Below are positions 23,453 to 32,843 of a stretch of 64,000 nucleotides of DNA, piece after piece (positions within the stretch are counted from its first letter, which is position 1; every line of letters begins with the position of its first letter). This DNA is from Bacillus_BD oryzisoli (GTDB lineage: Bacteria > Bacillota > Bacilli > Bacillales > Cytobacillaceae): positions 5,676,001-5,740,000 of the forward strand of contig NZ_CP137640.1 of NCBI RefSeq assembly GCF_036670025.1. The letters run 5' to 3'. The notes beneath the pieces were generated by a model, which saw only the letters and a list, made by a program, of their open reading frames with translations, was not told the DNA's origin and searched no databases. The translations under genes were made by a program, and so were the position numbers.

Positions 23453-24624
23453 CAAATCATGTTCAACTCTTTTCCAATGGAATGAAAGCACTCCAATAAG
23501 TAATTGATTTGTTCTGAGCTGTGGTCAGAATTCACGGTTAGCCGAATCCGGCTCTCTCCGTTTGGTACGGTTGGTGGACGGATTGCAGGTGCGTAGATTC
23601 CATTTTCCTGCAGCCTTTCTGCAAAACGAACAGCATCCTGGGAATCTCCGATGATTACAGGAATAATCGGGGTTAGATCTCCCTTCACCGTATAACCCAT
23701 CTCTATTAAACTATTTTTCACCTTTTTTATATTGGAAAATAACAGCTGACGTTTTTCCTTGCTTTCTTCAATGATTTCCAGGGCAGCATAAGAAGCTGCA
23801 CAGATGGACGGTGGCATGGCTGTTTGAAAAATAAACGTTCTCGCATGATTGAGCAGAAAGTCAATCAACGCTGTCGATCCTGCAACAAAGCCGCCTTCCG
23901 TTCCAACGGCTTTACTCAACGTTCCAATGACGACATCAGGATGAACACCGAAATATTCACTTGTTCCCCCGCCACGCTCTCCCAAAACGCCGGTAGCGTG
24001 TGCATCATCCACAATCACATAGGCATCATATTGCTTCGCCAATCCCATTATCTGATCAAGCGGGGCAATCGTCCCATCCATACTATACACGCCATCTGTT
24101 ACAATAAAACGCCGGTTATATGAAAGTGCTTCTTTCAATTTTTCTTCAAGATCTTTCATATCGATATGGTTATACACCACGGTATCTGCTTTTGAGAGCC
24201 TGCAGCCGTCAATAATGCTGGCATGATTGTATTGGTCGCTTAGGATCACATCGCCTTTTTCAGGTAAAGAAGAAAGGACACCTACATTTGCTAAAAATCC
24301 GCTGGAAAACAGGAGCGCTGCCTGCGTTCTTTTAAAACGGGCAATTTTTTCCTCAAGCTTTTGATGCCAATCGGTGTGGCCTGTCGTCAGCCTTGAGCCG
24401 CTGCTTCCAACCCCAAATTCATGAAGGACGGTTTCTGCTGCATAAATTAAGCGCTCGTCATTTGCAAGCCCTAAATAATTATTGGCGGAAAAAACGATCT
24501 GCTTCCGACCATCAATCACCATCTCAGGAAGCGGAGCTGTGTTCATGGTGCGGAACTTCCGATACAAGCCGGCTTCTTTTGTTTTTTCTAATCTTTGGTT
24601 TAACCAATTATCGAGCACCAACAC
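23452..24624 (-). CDS. bioF: 8-amino-7-oxononanoate synthase
   Basis: 390 aa PLP enzyme condensing pimeloyl-CoA (or ACP) with L-alanine. Visible: NNYLGLANDERL, GSSGSRLTTGHTDWHQKLE, DDAHATGVLG, and the PLP lysine in GTLSKAVGTEGG (near 237). The open frame starts at GTG 24624, overlapping the bioA end by 17 nt; the true start may be one of the next codons (TTG or GTG). Middle gene of the biotin operon. Confidence 0.96.
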   Translation of the reverse strand: MLVLDNWLNQRLEKTKEAGLYRKFRTMNTAPLPEMVIDGRKQIVFSANNYLGLANDERLIYAAETVLHEFGVGSSGSRLTTGHTDWHQKLEEKIARFKRTQAALLFSSGFLANVGVLSSLPEKGDVILSDQYNHASIIDGCRLSKADTVVYNHIDMKDLEEKLKEALSYNRRFIVTDGVYSMDGTIAPLDQIMGLAKQYDAYVIVDDAHATGVLGERGGGTSEYFGVHPDVVIGTLSKAVGTEGGFVAGSTALIDFLLNHARTFIFQTAMPPSICAASYAALEIIEESKEKRQLLFSNIKKVKNSLIEMGYTVKGDLTPIIPVIIGDSQDAVRFAERLQENGIYAPAIRPPTVPNGESRIRLTVNSDHSSEQINYLLECFHSIGKELNMI

Positions 24625-25969
24625 CTGTCACCCCATTTGTGACGTCTATGATCGCTTCTTTCATGATCGAAACCATTGCTTTCAGTTCCTCCCTTGTACT
24701 TACATGCGGAGGCATAAAGACGATGACATCGCCAAGCGGTCTCGTTAGCATGCCAAGCTCTCTCATTTTTAACGTAGCGTGGTAGCCTACTCGTTTGCTA
24801 GCAGGAAAAGGTTCCTTCGTTTCCTTGTCGTAAACAAGCTCGATTCCACACATAAAACCAAGCTGTCTAATGTCGCCAACATGAGGAAGCGATTTCAGCT
24901 CTTCCAACAATGATTGGAGATACTCTGACTTTTTCGCTACTTCTTCTACAAGGTTTTCCTTTTCAAATAAGCGTAAATTTTCTAAGGCAACGGCACATCC
25001 AAGCTGGTTCCCCGTATACGAATGACCGTGGAACAAGGTTTTTAACTTGTCGTAGTCGTCATAAAAGGCTTGGTAGATGTCTTCTGTTGTTAAGGTAGCA
25101 GCAATTGGCAAATAGCCTCCGGTAATTCCTTTTCCTATAGCCATTAAATCAGGCTGAACGCCTTCATGCTCACAGGCAAACATTTTACCTGTACGGCCAA
25201 AGCCAGCGGCCACCTCATCGACAATCATTAAGACATCATATTTGGTACAAAGCTCGCGAACACCTGACAAAAATCCTTCCGGCATAACAATCATACCGCC
25301 GGCCCCTTGAATCATGGATTCAATCGTCAGCGCTGCAATTTCCTGATGGTGTTCACTCAGCAGCTGTTCAAGAATCGCTAAACATTCATCGCGGCACTGG
25401 TCAGGATCACCACTATTGGAGTGATAGACATCCGGAATCGGTGCTTTAAAGCTTTCAAACATTAATGGACCGTACACTTGATGGTAAAGATCAATGGACC
25501 CAATACTAACGGCTCCAATCGTATCACCATGATAGCCATTTTTCATCGCTATAAATTTTTGCTTCTCCGGTCTGCCGATGTTCATCCAATATTGATAACC
25601 CATCTTTAGCGCAATTTCCATCGCCTCTGCTCCGCTGTCTGAATAAAAGACGCGTGTCAGCTTTTCAGGACTGATTTCAATTAGTTTTTCAGCAAGCTCT
25701 GTTGCCGGAACATTGGTCATCCCAAGTAAGGTGGAATGAGCGATTTTATCAAGCTGCTTCTTAATCGCTTCGTCCAATTCTTTTTTTCGGTGGCCATGGA
25801 CATTAAGCCATAGAGCAGAAAATCCATCATAATATTCCTTGCCATCAACGTCTCTGACCTTTATGCCATTGCCGCTTTCAATGATGATCGGATTTTCATC
25901 GTAATCTTTCATCTGCGTGAACGGTAGCCAAAGATACTTCTTGCTTTTTTCGATTAATTCGTGTGTCAC
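24608..25969 (-). CDS. bioA: Adenosylmethionine (or lysine)-8-amino-7-oxononanoate aminotransferase
   Basis: 453 aa class III PLP aminotransferase: WLPFTQMKDYDENP, SDSGAEAMEIALKM, YHGDTIGAVSIG, DEVAAGFGRTG, and the PLP lysine in IGKGITGGYLP (near 279). In Bacillus this branch (BioK-like) often uses lysine as amino donor; the sequence alone does not settle the donor here. GTG start overlaps the bioW stop (GTGA). Confidence 0.95.
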   Translation of the reverse strand: MTHELIEKSKKYLWLPFTQMKDYDENPIIIESGNGIKVRDVDGKEYYDGFSALWLNVHGHRKKELDEAIKKQLDKIAHSTLLGMTNVPATELAEKLIEISPEKLTRVFYSDSGAEAMEIALKMGYQYWMNIGRPEKQKFIAMKNGYHGDTIGAVSIGSIDLYHQVYGPLMFESFKAPIPDVYHSNSGDPDQCRDECLAILEQLLSEHHQEIAALTIESMIQGAGGMIVMPEGFLSGVRELCTKYDVLMIVDEVAAGFGRTGKMFACEHEGVQPDLMAIGKGITGGYLPIAATLTTEDIYQAFYDDYDKLKTLFHGHSYTGNQLGCAVALENLRLFEKENLVEEVAKKSEYLQSLLEELKSLPHVGDIRQLGFMCGIELVYDKETKEPFPASKRVGYHATLKMRELGMLTRPLGDVIVFMPPHVSTREELKAMVSIMKEAIIDVTNGVTGVGAR

Positions 25970-26736
25970 TCATCTTCCCCCCATTGAACAAATAGTGGCT
26001 GCTTTTCTAGGTAGTCTATGTATGAATGTCGATCGCTTAAGCCATCGACAAAAAAGATGCGGCAGCCGCGTTCATCTCCATATTCTTTTAGCTTCGTAAT
26101 CCGCTGATAGCCTAATTGTTTGCTGGCGACATAACCTGTTATATATTCGGGGTCATCTGACCAGCATAATTCCGCGACGGTTGCGGGATGCGTACTTACC
26201 TTCGTGGCAAGTACCAGCGCCTCCTTTACTCTTGGACTGCGTGGCATCTGGTAATGGTCAGCCCATTTTTCAAAGTTTGTGGTTAACCAGTCCATTCGCG
26301 AAACCCGAACGCCTTTTTGTTGGCGGTCATCGATTCGTGAACCGGAGCGAATATCAAATAGAATCGCACCCCTTAGGTCTGAATATTCAGTCACTTGTTC
26401 GTATGCCTTTTCAATCATTTCGGCTGGGACTCCTGCCTTTTGTAAAAGACTTCGAGCCACTGACTGCCCCTCTTCAACAGATCCCACTTCGTGTGTTCCC
26501 ATCGGCAAGGGTTGTATTTTTTTTATTGGTTTATCAATCATTTCAAACTGAATTTGCATAAAATCTGGATTCCCTCTTGAATGGGATATCGCTTTTTCCA
26601 ACAAGGTATTTACGGAATGTTTTAAGTTTGCATATGTCGACAGCTGTTCCCCGCCTGATATATGCTTTCCACCCTTTTCATGAGGACCATTCTTTGAAGC
26701 TCTCATTCTAACACTATAAAAGACTTCCTCTTGCAA
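25966..26736 (-). CDS. bioW: 6-carboxyhexanoate-CoA ligase (pimeloyl-CoA synthetase)
   Basis: About 256 aa. It activates pimelate to pimeloyl-CoA. The start is set at TTG 26736 so that the protein begins MQEEVFYSVRMRASKNGPHE, as other Bacillus BioW proteins do; AAAGGATGG is upstream. An in-frame TTG at 26772 would overlap no RBS. GGKHISGGE and the HSRGNPDFMQIQFE segment are typical. First gene of bioWAFDBI. A BirA box lies 52-83 nt upstream, so the operon should be repressed by biotinyl-AMP-BirA. Confidence 0.95.
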   Translation of the reverse strand: MQEEVFYSVRMRASKNGPHEKGGKHISGGEQLSTYANLKHSVNTLLEKAISHSRGNPDFMQIQFEMIDKPIKKIQPLPMGTHEVGSVEEGQSVARSLLQKAGVPAEMIEKAYEQVTEYSDLRGAILFDIRSGSRIDDRQQKGVRVSRMDWLTTNFEKWADHYQMPRSPRVKEALVLATKVSTHPATVAELCWSDDPEYITGYVASKQLGYQRITKLKEYGDERGCRIFFVDGLSDRHSYIDYLEKQPLFVQWGEDE

Positions 26737-26788
26737 TTGTTTCAACCATCCTTTATTGAACGTCACAATCAAATAACGCTCACTCTAT

Positions 26789-26820
26789 ATGTTAACTTTA
26801 ATTTTATTTTGGTTAACAAT
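26789..26820 (-). promoter_or_regulatory. BirA operator of the biotin operon
   Basis: GTTAAC (26791-26796), 15 nt spacer TTTAATTTTATTTTG, GTTAAC (26812-26817). This is the known Bacillus BirA box arrangement, upstream of bioW. Seen directly; regulation follows from established biotin repression. Confidence 0.92.
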
Positions 26821-27167
26821 TAAAATATAACTATCCCTAAATATTTTGTCAATATTTTTATTTTTACGAAATTGGGATGAGGGGACAGGTCCGTCGACCC
26901 AGTTGGGGATTTCAAGGGCAAAGCTCATTCTTTACCCCCTACTGAAACCGTAAGCGCAGTTCGGGAGTGACCAAATCTAAATGGAAACTGCTCTAGAACA
27001 GAATCATGCTTATCACAATGAGGCTCTTATTCTAACAGATCCAGGAATTTTTACCTTGCCTCAGTCAGAATGAACCCTCTTTTCTTAAAAAACAACAACC
27101 AAAAGAAGGAGCATACATAATAGAGCGCCCCCTTCTATGCATTGTTCACTAGACTTGCTTTTTCCAT
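26821..27167. other. Intergenic region between bio operon and RsbR-like gene
   Basis: Holds the bio promoter region next to the BirA box and a divergent R1 copy (26880-26901, GGGGACAGGTCCGTCGACCC). The remainder shows no gene. Confidence 0.5.
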
Positions 27168-28040
27168 TTATCCAACATTCTCTACAGTTTTAAAAAACGA
27201 CTGAAGATCCTGTAAGGCTTGCTGAAGATCGGCTCTTGCTATTAATTCATTATCGACATCAATGCCCAGTTCAATCATCGTGTTAGCTATATCCGGGCTG
27301 ATTCCGGTTAGGATGGCTGAGCAGCCTAACAATTTAATTCCTTTCACGATTTTAAACAAATGATTAACAACCGCAGTATCAACGAATGGTACACCTGATA
27401 CATCAATAATTAATTGTTGTGCATGTAGTTCCATTATACGTTGAAGCGTTTTTTCACGGATTTTTTTAGCACGGGAGGTATCAATCGTCCCTACTAACGG
27501 AAGAATACAGACACTTTGCGTAATCGGAATAATGGGGACTAACAGTTCATCCACCGTTTTACGATGCCTTTTTAACAATTCATCTTTGTGGTTGGTATAG
27601 TAAGCCGTGTAGGAATCAATATAAAAGTCAATGATATCGTTTACATTACGTTCTAACGTAAAGAGTTCCTCGAGGGAAAGGGTGCTGCCGGTTTCATTGT
27701 GAAAAGCTTTGATCGCATTCCAAATAAAACCTCTCGATGATTGGAAAAGCTCCCACATCAAATGAATCGGAAAATCCGTTTTTACATTCTTCACACAATA
27801 TTCTCGGGCAGCATCCATGATAACATCCACTTTTAAGCTACTAATATTTTCGACCACAATCTGAATAAATGGATGACAGTTTTCTTTCAGGTAATCTATA
27901 TCCCCGTTTTCTATCAGGTAAGAGATCATGTGGCTTTTATTCTTTTTTAAAAACTCAACCCACTCTTCCGTATAAAAATTCATATTCCTTTTTAAAAAAT
28001 TTTCCAGCTCAGCTGCTAAATGAAAGGTTTGTTCCATCAT
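27168..28040 (-). CDS. RsbR-family stressosome protein (STAS domain)
   Basis: 290 aa. The N-terminal ~160 residues are helical, as in the non-heme globin sensor domain of RsbR paralogues. The C-terminal STAS domain (about 175-285) has CILPLVGTIDTSRAKKI and LIIDVSGVPFVDTAVVNHLF, with Thr at both known RsbT phosphorylation regions. RsbR paralogues assemble with RsbS and RsbT into stressosomes that feed sigma-B. No rsbS/rsbT nearby, typical for orphan paralogues. RBS AGGAGGGG. Confidence 0.9.
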   Translation of the reverse strand: MMEQTFHLAAELENFLKRNMNFYTEEWVEFLKKNKSHMISYLIENGDIDYLKENCHPFIQIVVENISSLKVDVIMDAAREYCVKNVKTDFPIHLMWELFQSSRGFIWNAIKAFHNETGSTLSLEELFTLERNVNDIIDFYIDSYTAYYTNHKDELLKRHRKTVDELLVPIIPITQSVCILPLVGTIDTSRAKKIREKTLQRIMELHAQQLIIDVSGVPFVDTAVVNHLFKIVKGIKLLGCSAILTGISPDIANTMIELGIDVDNELIARADLQQALQDLQSFFKTVENVG

Positions 28041-28427
28041 AATCCCCTCCTATAATGATTGTTCCTTGTGCTTCATTAGTATGTTTACTCTCATGTAGTA
28101 TGGATTCCGCAAACCATGTGCTGGAGGAGTATCTGCAGAATCTCCAACCTGCGACAAACTGTCCAATAGACAGAATATTATTTCGTATAACAGGTAATCC
28201 CTTCAATCAAACAATCTCATTTTTTAATAATCAAAAAATTTTTATAACTATGAATTGTTTATTTGAATATACCACCTTATTTTTATCATATAAAAGTAGA
28301 ATGTTCTTTTATATGACAATTCATTAAAATTTTTAAGGGAGCAAAAAAGGGACAGTCCCTTGACCCATTTTTAACTCAATCTTTTGGGTCGCGGTGCCTG
28401 TCCCTCTGGCCCACTTTGTTCCACTAT
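28041..28427. other. Intergenic region with R1 copies
   Basis: Upstream region of the RsbR-like gene (28041-28330, AT-rich, palindrome-poor) followed by a divergent reverse R1 copy (28349-28367) and a good forward copy TTGGGTCGCGGTGCCTGTCC (28384-28412) 15 nt after the MBL gene stop. A 90-codon plus frame here has no RBS and is not called. Confidence 0.5.
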
Positions 28428-29423
28428 TTACTTGGCCGAGGCCCCATCGACCTTCTTGTATAATCGTTTTCCGTTTATGCATTCTGATTGTAGCTTTCCA
28501 ATGGATTCTAGATAGATACATCTTATGATCGTGGACATGATTGGACCGAATGCGATGTTGCTAGCGTTTTTATATATCTCCTGGGTCATTTGGCCTGCGG
28601 TTTTTTCCTCATCTTTAAGGGATTCTAGTATTTGCTTCATACGATAATGGTGGCCTGATTGAATATCTTCTATTCTTTTATTTACATTTTCAAAAAGGTT
28701 TCCATGTCCAGGAAGCGCAAGGTTAATCGAATAGTCCTTCATTTTTTCTAATGAATCATAGTAACTCATTAAAGGGTTTAAATCGGTCGAAGACTCAAGT
28801 AATATAAGTGGAGAGAAGTGTTCCACTATATGATCACCTATAACCATTAGCTGTCGTTCATGGTTATAAAAACAAAAGTGGTCTGCGGAATGCCCTGGTG
28901 TCCAGATCGTTTCATATATTTCGTTTCCTAACAAAATATATTGGTTTTCATCGAATAAACCATCCGGTTCAAATTCATAAGCGTACATCATCTGCTCTTC
29001 TATGGCTATCTGTTCTTCTATCGCTGTTTTAAATAACTGAAGACCATCGTGTTCTTGAAATAATTCAATAGCCCAATCGGAGTAATCTCCTTTTCGCCTT
29101 TTTTTCATCTCCTCATATCCGTGGCTTGAGATAAAAACAGGCACTTGTTGCTTTTCCTGAAACCATCTCGCAAAGCCAATATGATCAATATGGAAATGAG
29201 TCAGCACGACTTTTTCTATCTTAATCCCTGATGATATTAGATCTTCCCAAATAGCCATTCCTTCTGATGTATAAAGACCAGTATCAATCAGCGTAAAGCC
29301 TTTTTCTCCGCGAAATAAATAACAATTAATCTGCTCCATTACCGGAATAGGAATGGATATTAAATAGATATCTTTTGCCACTTCTTTTAAAATGGGCGGT
29401 GATTTTTTCATTAAATCTAACAT
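28428..29423 (-). CDS. MBL-fold metallo-hydrolase
   Basis: 331 aa. Zn-binding motif THFHIDH, later ligands in TPGHSADH, GDH and LPGHG, so the two-metal site is complete. The C-terminal ~80 residues are a helical domain (DEEKTAGQMTQEIY) as in the thioesterase/hydrolase-like MBL group. Substrate unknown. RBS GGGGAAGAGG before ATG. A short degenerate fragment resembling its extreme C-terminus (SECINGxR) occurs at 37471-37600. Confidence 0.9.
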   Translation of the reverse strand: MLDLMKKSPPILKEVAKDIYLISIPIPVMEQINCYLFRGEKGFTLIDTGLYTSEGMAIWEDLISSGIKIEKVVLTHFHIDHIGFARWFQEKQQVPVFISSHGYEEMKKRRKGDYSDWAIELFQEHDGLQLFKTAIEEQIAIEEQMMYAYEFEPDGLFDENQYILLGNEIYETIWTPGHSADHFCFYNHERQLMVIGDHIVEHFSPLILLESSTDLNPLMSYYDSLEKMKDYSINLALPGHGNLFENVNKRIEDIQSGHHYRMKQILESLKDEEKTAGQMTQEIYKNASNIAFGPIMSTIIRCIYLESIGKLQSECINGKRLYKKVDGASAK

Positions 29424-29775
29424 CCTCTTCCCCTCTCTCTCTCATGCGCCTTTAATGAATTTTTCTATACTAAAAAAGGTCATCCAAACCCTAATCAATA
29501 TTTGTAATTTTCTGCATTATAACTATAATACTTACAACTTGTCTTTTACACCTACACAGTGTAGAAATTAAATATGTTTTTTCCGCATTTCAGCGGACCG
29601 CAGAGACAGGTCCGTCGTCCCAAGCAGACACAGGAACAGCTTCATCGTTCGCGGACTGTCCCTAGTATTGTTCATTCATTCTTGCTCTATAATTTAATAT
29701 ACTATAATTAATAGTAATAGAAAAAGAAGAAGCACCTATTTTTTGTAAATTCTGATGAAATTAAGGTGATTTAAT
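29424..29775. other. Intergenic region between divergent MBL and GNAT genes
   Basis: Contains promoters for both genes by position (AT-rich 29690-29745) and one divergent R1 copy (29592-29621, AGAGACAGGTCCGTCGTCCC). No gene seen. Confidence 0.45.
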
Positions 29776-30243
29776 ATGATTATCAGGCAAGCAACCATCG
29801 ATGAGATGTTAGCACTTTGGTTTAAATTTTATACCTCTGACTTTTTTTCGGAGCATATCAAGAATGGAAATGCTGAATTTTGGGCAATCGAACATCATGC
29901 CAGACTAATCGGCGAATTATACCTATTCAAGTGTCTGGAGGATTATGATTTTGCTGATGGGAAGACAACTGCTTATCTTTATGGATTCCAAATCGAAGAA
30001 ATCATGCGAGGCAAAGGGCTCGGAACGATGTTGATGAACCATGTTTTTGAAAGATTAGGCGAGTTGAATTTTGGGTATGTAACGATTGGCGTTGAAAAGG
30101 ATCACGAAGCGAATGTTCGTTTATATACGAGGTTGGGTTTTACAGAAAAAATCAAAACAGTTTGCGAAAACCCCTGTGATGTAGATGAGAATTACAAGCC
30201 GATTATAGGTCCGGAATACTGGTTATTGCGTAAAATGCTGTGA
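29776..30243 (+). CDS. GNAT-family N-acetyltransferase
   Basis: 155 aa. Acetyl-CoA binding motif A is visible as IEEIMRGKGLGTMLMNHVF (R-x-x-G-x-G/A type, near 75-93), followed by VEKDHEANVRLYTRLGF. Acceptor substrate unknown. AAGGTGA lies before ATG. A terminator hairpin overlaps its stop codon. Confidence 0.9.
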   Translation: MIIRQATIDEMLALWFKFYTSDFFSEHIKNGNAEFWAIEHHARLIGELYLFKCLEDYDFADGKTTAYLYGFQIEEIMRGKGLGTMLMNHVFERLGELNFGYVTIGVEKDHEANVRLYTRLGFTEKIKTVCENPCDVDENYKPIIGPEYWLLRKML

Positions 30244-30276
30244 AAAACCGGGATATTTCTCAACCCGTTTTTTCAC
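30240..30276 (+). terminator. Terminator at the end of the GNAT gene
   Basis: GTGAAAAACCGGG (30240-30252) pairs with CCCGTTTTTTCAC (30264-30276) with one mismatch; the stop codon is in the left arm. Confidence 0.75.
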
Positions 30277-30282
30277 AACCAT

Positions 30283-30313
30283 ACTGGGTCGCGGTGCCTG
30301 TCCCCACGACCCA
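30283..30313 (+). repeat. R1 repeat between GNAT and MFS genes
   Basis: CTGGGTCGCGGTGCCTGTCC then CCACGACCCA; near-perfect palindrome between two convergent genes. Confidence 0.88.
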
Positions 30314-30342
30314 CCTCGAATCAGTTTCTTCTATTATATTTG

Positions 30343-31722
30343 TTATGCTTTTTCTATGACATTTCTTACTTGGGTGGTTCCTTGGTTGATATGGTCTTGG
30401 GCCATTCTATCAAATGAACCGTACTTCTCTTTCACTAGAATATATCCAATTGCAGCAATGATACTAGGTATAGCAAACATAGCAAATGCTGCGTTTGGAG
30501 AAATTCCTGTTGCAAGGATCATCGCAATTAGGGTTGGGGCGAGAATGGAACCAATACGGCCTATTGCTTGTGAATAACCCATTCCTGTTGCACGAATGTC
30601 ACGTGGGTAGTATTCCGTAATGTATGGATTGGCTAAGTTCATCGCACCAACTGTACATGCACCTCCTAGGCAAATCAGGATGTAAAGTCCAAACACATTA
30701 CTTGTCATGCTTAATGCAACAAATGTAACTGCGCCAATGAAGAACATCGTAACAAGAACTTTACGGTGACCCACTTTTTCTGCATAATAACCGCCAAGTA
30801 AAGAACCAACAATCTGACCAATACACAATACTAAGTTAAAAGATAAGCTGGAAGTGATACTAAATCCAGTTTCTTGCATCATTTTTGGAAGCCATGTATT
30901 CAAGCCGTAAGCCATCATCAATGTACAGAATACTGCTGCCCAAATACTGATGGTACTGAATGCACGGTTTTCTGTAAATAGTTTGGCCACTGGTGATTTA
31001 TTCGCACCTTTTTCAATTGCCGCAACTTGAAAATCATCTTTTTCACTATAATTTCCTTCAGGATGAACCTTATTAAGAATTTCAATAATTTTTGCCTTAT
31101 TTTTTCGAGCCATATGAAATGAAATCGATTCAGGAAATTGCTTGATAAAGAATGGAATAGTGATTAATGGCAATGCCCCAATATAATAAAGGACTCTCCA
31201 ATCATCAACTACTGGAACAATATACATACCAATTAAAGAAGCTAAAATTCCGCCGAGTGAATAACCGCAATACATAGCAGCCACGATCATTGCCCGACTT
31301 TTTAGAGGTGTATACTCTGTCATTAAAGAAATAACGTTAGGCATTAATGCACCCATTCCAATTGCAGATAGACAACGCATAATGGTAAACCATGTAAGAT
31401 TAGGTGCTAGTCCGGCTCCTAAGGTAAAAATACTGAATAATAGCATACAAATGACTAGAACCTTTTTGCGGCCATATCTGTCTGCAATGGGCGCTAGGAT
31501 CAATGCACCTAACATCATACCGAATAAAGAATAACTTCCAACTGCTCCTGCCTGAATCGGAGTTAAATGTAACTCCTCCATCATCCATGGTAGCCCTACC
31601 CCATACATCGCAATATCAAAGCCATCAAAAGCTATTGCATAGAAACACCAAAGAAAGACCATTAAATGAAAACGGTTAAATTTACTTCCAGACACAATAT
31701 CCGGCGCAACAATACTACGCAT
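30343..31722 (-). CDS. MFS aromatic acid:H+ symporter (AAHS family)
   Basis: About 459 aa, 12 helices. Typical AAHS features: FDGFDIAMYGVGLPWMMEEL in helix 1 with the conserved acidic DxxD-like region, RYGRKKVL after helix 2, and CLGGACTVGAMNLANPYITEYYP later. Members (PcaK, BenK, MhpT) import hydroxybenzoates and related acids. ATG 31722 is chosen over 31758 because GAGGAGG is correctly spaced. It is divergent from two IclR regulators and near ring-cleavage genes, supporting aromatic-acid uptake. Confidence 0.92.
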   Translation of the reverse strand: MRSIVAPDIVSGSKFNRFHLMVFLWCFYAIAFDGFDIAMYGVGLPWMMEELHLTPIQAGAVGSYSLFGMMLGALILAPIADRYGRKKVLVICMLLFSIFTLGAGLAPNLTWFTIMRCLSAIGMGALMPNVISLMTEYTPLKSRAMIVAAMYCGYSLGGILASLIGMYIVPVVDDWRVLYYIGALPLITIPFFIKQFPESISFHMARKNKAKIIEILNKVHPEGNYSEKDDFQVAAIEKGANKSPVAKLFTENRAFSTISIWAAVFCTLMMAYGLNTWLPKMMQETGFSITSSLSFNLVLCIGQIVGSLLGGYYAEKVGHRKVLVTMFFIGAVTFVALSMTSNVFGLYILICLGGACTVGAMNLANPYITEYYPRDIRATGMGYSQAIGRIGSILAPTLIAMILATGISPNAAFAMFAIPSIIAAIGYILVKEKYGSFDRMAQDHINQGTTQVRNVIEKA

Positions 31723-31827
31723 TTTTTTCTCCTCCTCTTTTGTTTTCAGAAAACACATACTTTTCTGTTTTTAAATTTTTGCATTTGTATAATAATACCT
31801 TTTGATTCCAATAACAATTTTATTATT

Positions 31828-31871
31828 TCGCTATGTGGAAAAAATGAATTTTTTTGAATTTTATATAGCGA
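31828..31871. promoter_or_regulatory. Inverted repeat in the MFS/IclR intergenic region
   Basis: TCGCTAT (31828-31834) and ATAGCGA (31865-31871) are exact inverse copies 30 nt apart; GTGGAA follows the first. Likely operator upstream of the transporter gene; related to but not the same as the 36-nt motif at 31984. Confidence 0.4.
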
Positions 31872-31983
31872 TTATCGGTATAATAACGACTAGTATTTGG
31901 ATACTCCCCTTTCTATTCTATTAAAATAGCTGCTTTCTATTATTTTGGTAGTGCTTACAATGCTTATAATGTATAATATTAAT

Positions 31984-32020
31984 ATTCCGAATAATAGATT
32001 ACTTTACTTCTATGTGGAAC
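31984..32020. promoter_or_regulatory. IclR-type operator candidate, copy 1
   Basis: ATTCCGAATAATAGATTA then CTTTACTTCTATGTGGAAC. Two close relatives lie at 34913-34948 and 36035-36070. Outer elements ATTCC and GGAAY are inverse copies. It lies 28 nt before the first iclR start. Confidence 0.6.
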
Positions 32021-32047
32021 ATTTGAAAAATTTCCGAGGGAGATACC

Positions 32048-32842
32048 ATGACATCGACTATTGAAAACAAATCGATTCTGCAATCTGTTCAAAATGGGCT
32101 GCAAATATTAAAACTTTTTTCTAAGGAAAATTTAATTTTAGGGATAACGGAAATTTCCAGAGAACTGGAACTTCCGAAAAGCACGGTCAGTCGGTTAATG
32201 AATGATCTTATAAGTGAGGGCTATATAAGAAAAGTCGGCAGAAAGTATACCGTTGGATTATCGATTTTAGGCTTAACAGGTGTGATCATGTCCCAGCTGG
32301 AATTACACAGGGAAGCATTCGATCCTTTAAAATGCTTAGTAAATAAATTGAATGAAAATGCACATGTATCTACACTTGATGGAACACATCTCATTTATAT
32401 CCTAAAAGTAGAATCCAAACAGACCATTCGCTTACTCTCACATGTCGGACACCATCGTCCTCCAACATGTTCAGCACCTGGAAAACTCCTATTAGCTTTC
32501 CAGCCTAGTGAAATCGTAGACCAGGTCATTCAAGCAGGACTGCCAAAAAGAGGGCCAAACAGTGTGACAGACCCTAATGTTTTGGTACAACAGTTAAAAC
32601 AAATCAAACAAGATGAATATTGTGTATGTATCGATGAAATGCACGAGGATGTTGTATCTATTGCGGCACCAATCAAGAATTATACAGGAAAAGTCATAGC
32701 CTCCGTCAGCGTTTCGGCTCCCAGACTTCGAATTGGAGAGGATCTCATTCCACAATGCGTGGAGGAGATTATTAAAACAGGCAAGAAAATATCAGCCAAA
32801 CTAGGTTACATGGAATCATTACGATATGAAGGGGAATTTTAA
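32048..32842 (+). CDS. IclR-family transcriptional regulator 1
   Basis: 264 aa. Winged-HTH at residues ~15-75 (LQILKLFSKENLILGITEIS, LPKSTVSRLMNDLISEG) and effector domain from ~90 (THLIYILKVESKQTIRL, APGKLLLAFQP, DEMHEDVVSIAAPI). IclR proteins commonly control aromatic-acid catabolism. It is divergent from the AAHS transporter and 1 nt upstream of a second IclR gene, so the two are co-transcribed and may form hetero- or separate sensors. Confidence 0.93.
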   Translation: MTSTIENKSILQSVQNGLQILKLFSKENLILGITEISRELELPKSTVSRLMNDLISEGYIRKVGRKYTVGLSILGLTGVIMSQLELHREAFDPLKCLVNKLNENAHVSTLDGTHLIYILKVESKQTIRLLSHVGHHRPPTCSAPGKLLLAFQPSEIVDQVIQAGLPKRGPNSVTDPNVLVQQLKQIKQDEYCVCIDEMHEDVVSIAAPIKNYTGKVIASVSVSAPRLRIGEDLIPQCVEEIIKTGKKISAKLGYMESLRYEGEF

Positions 32843-32843
32843 T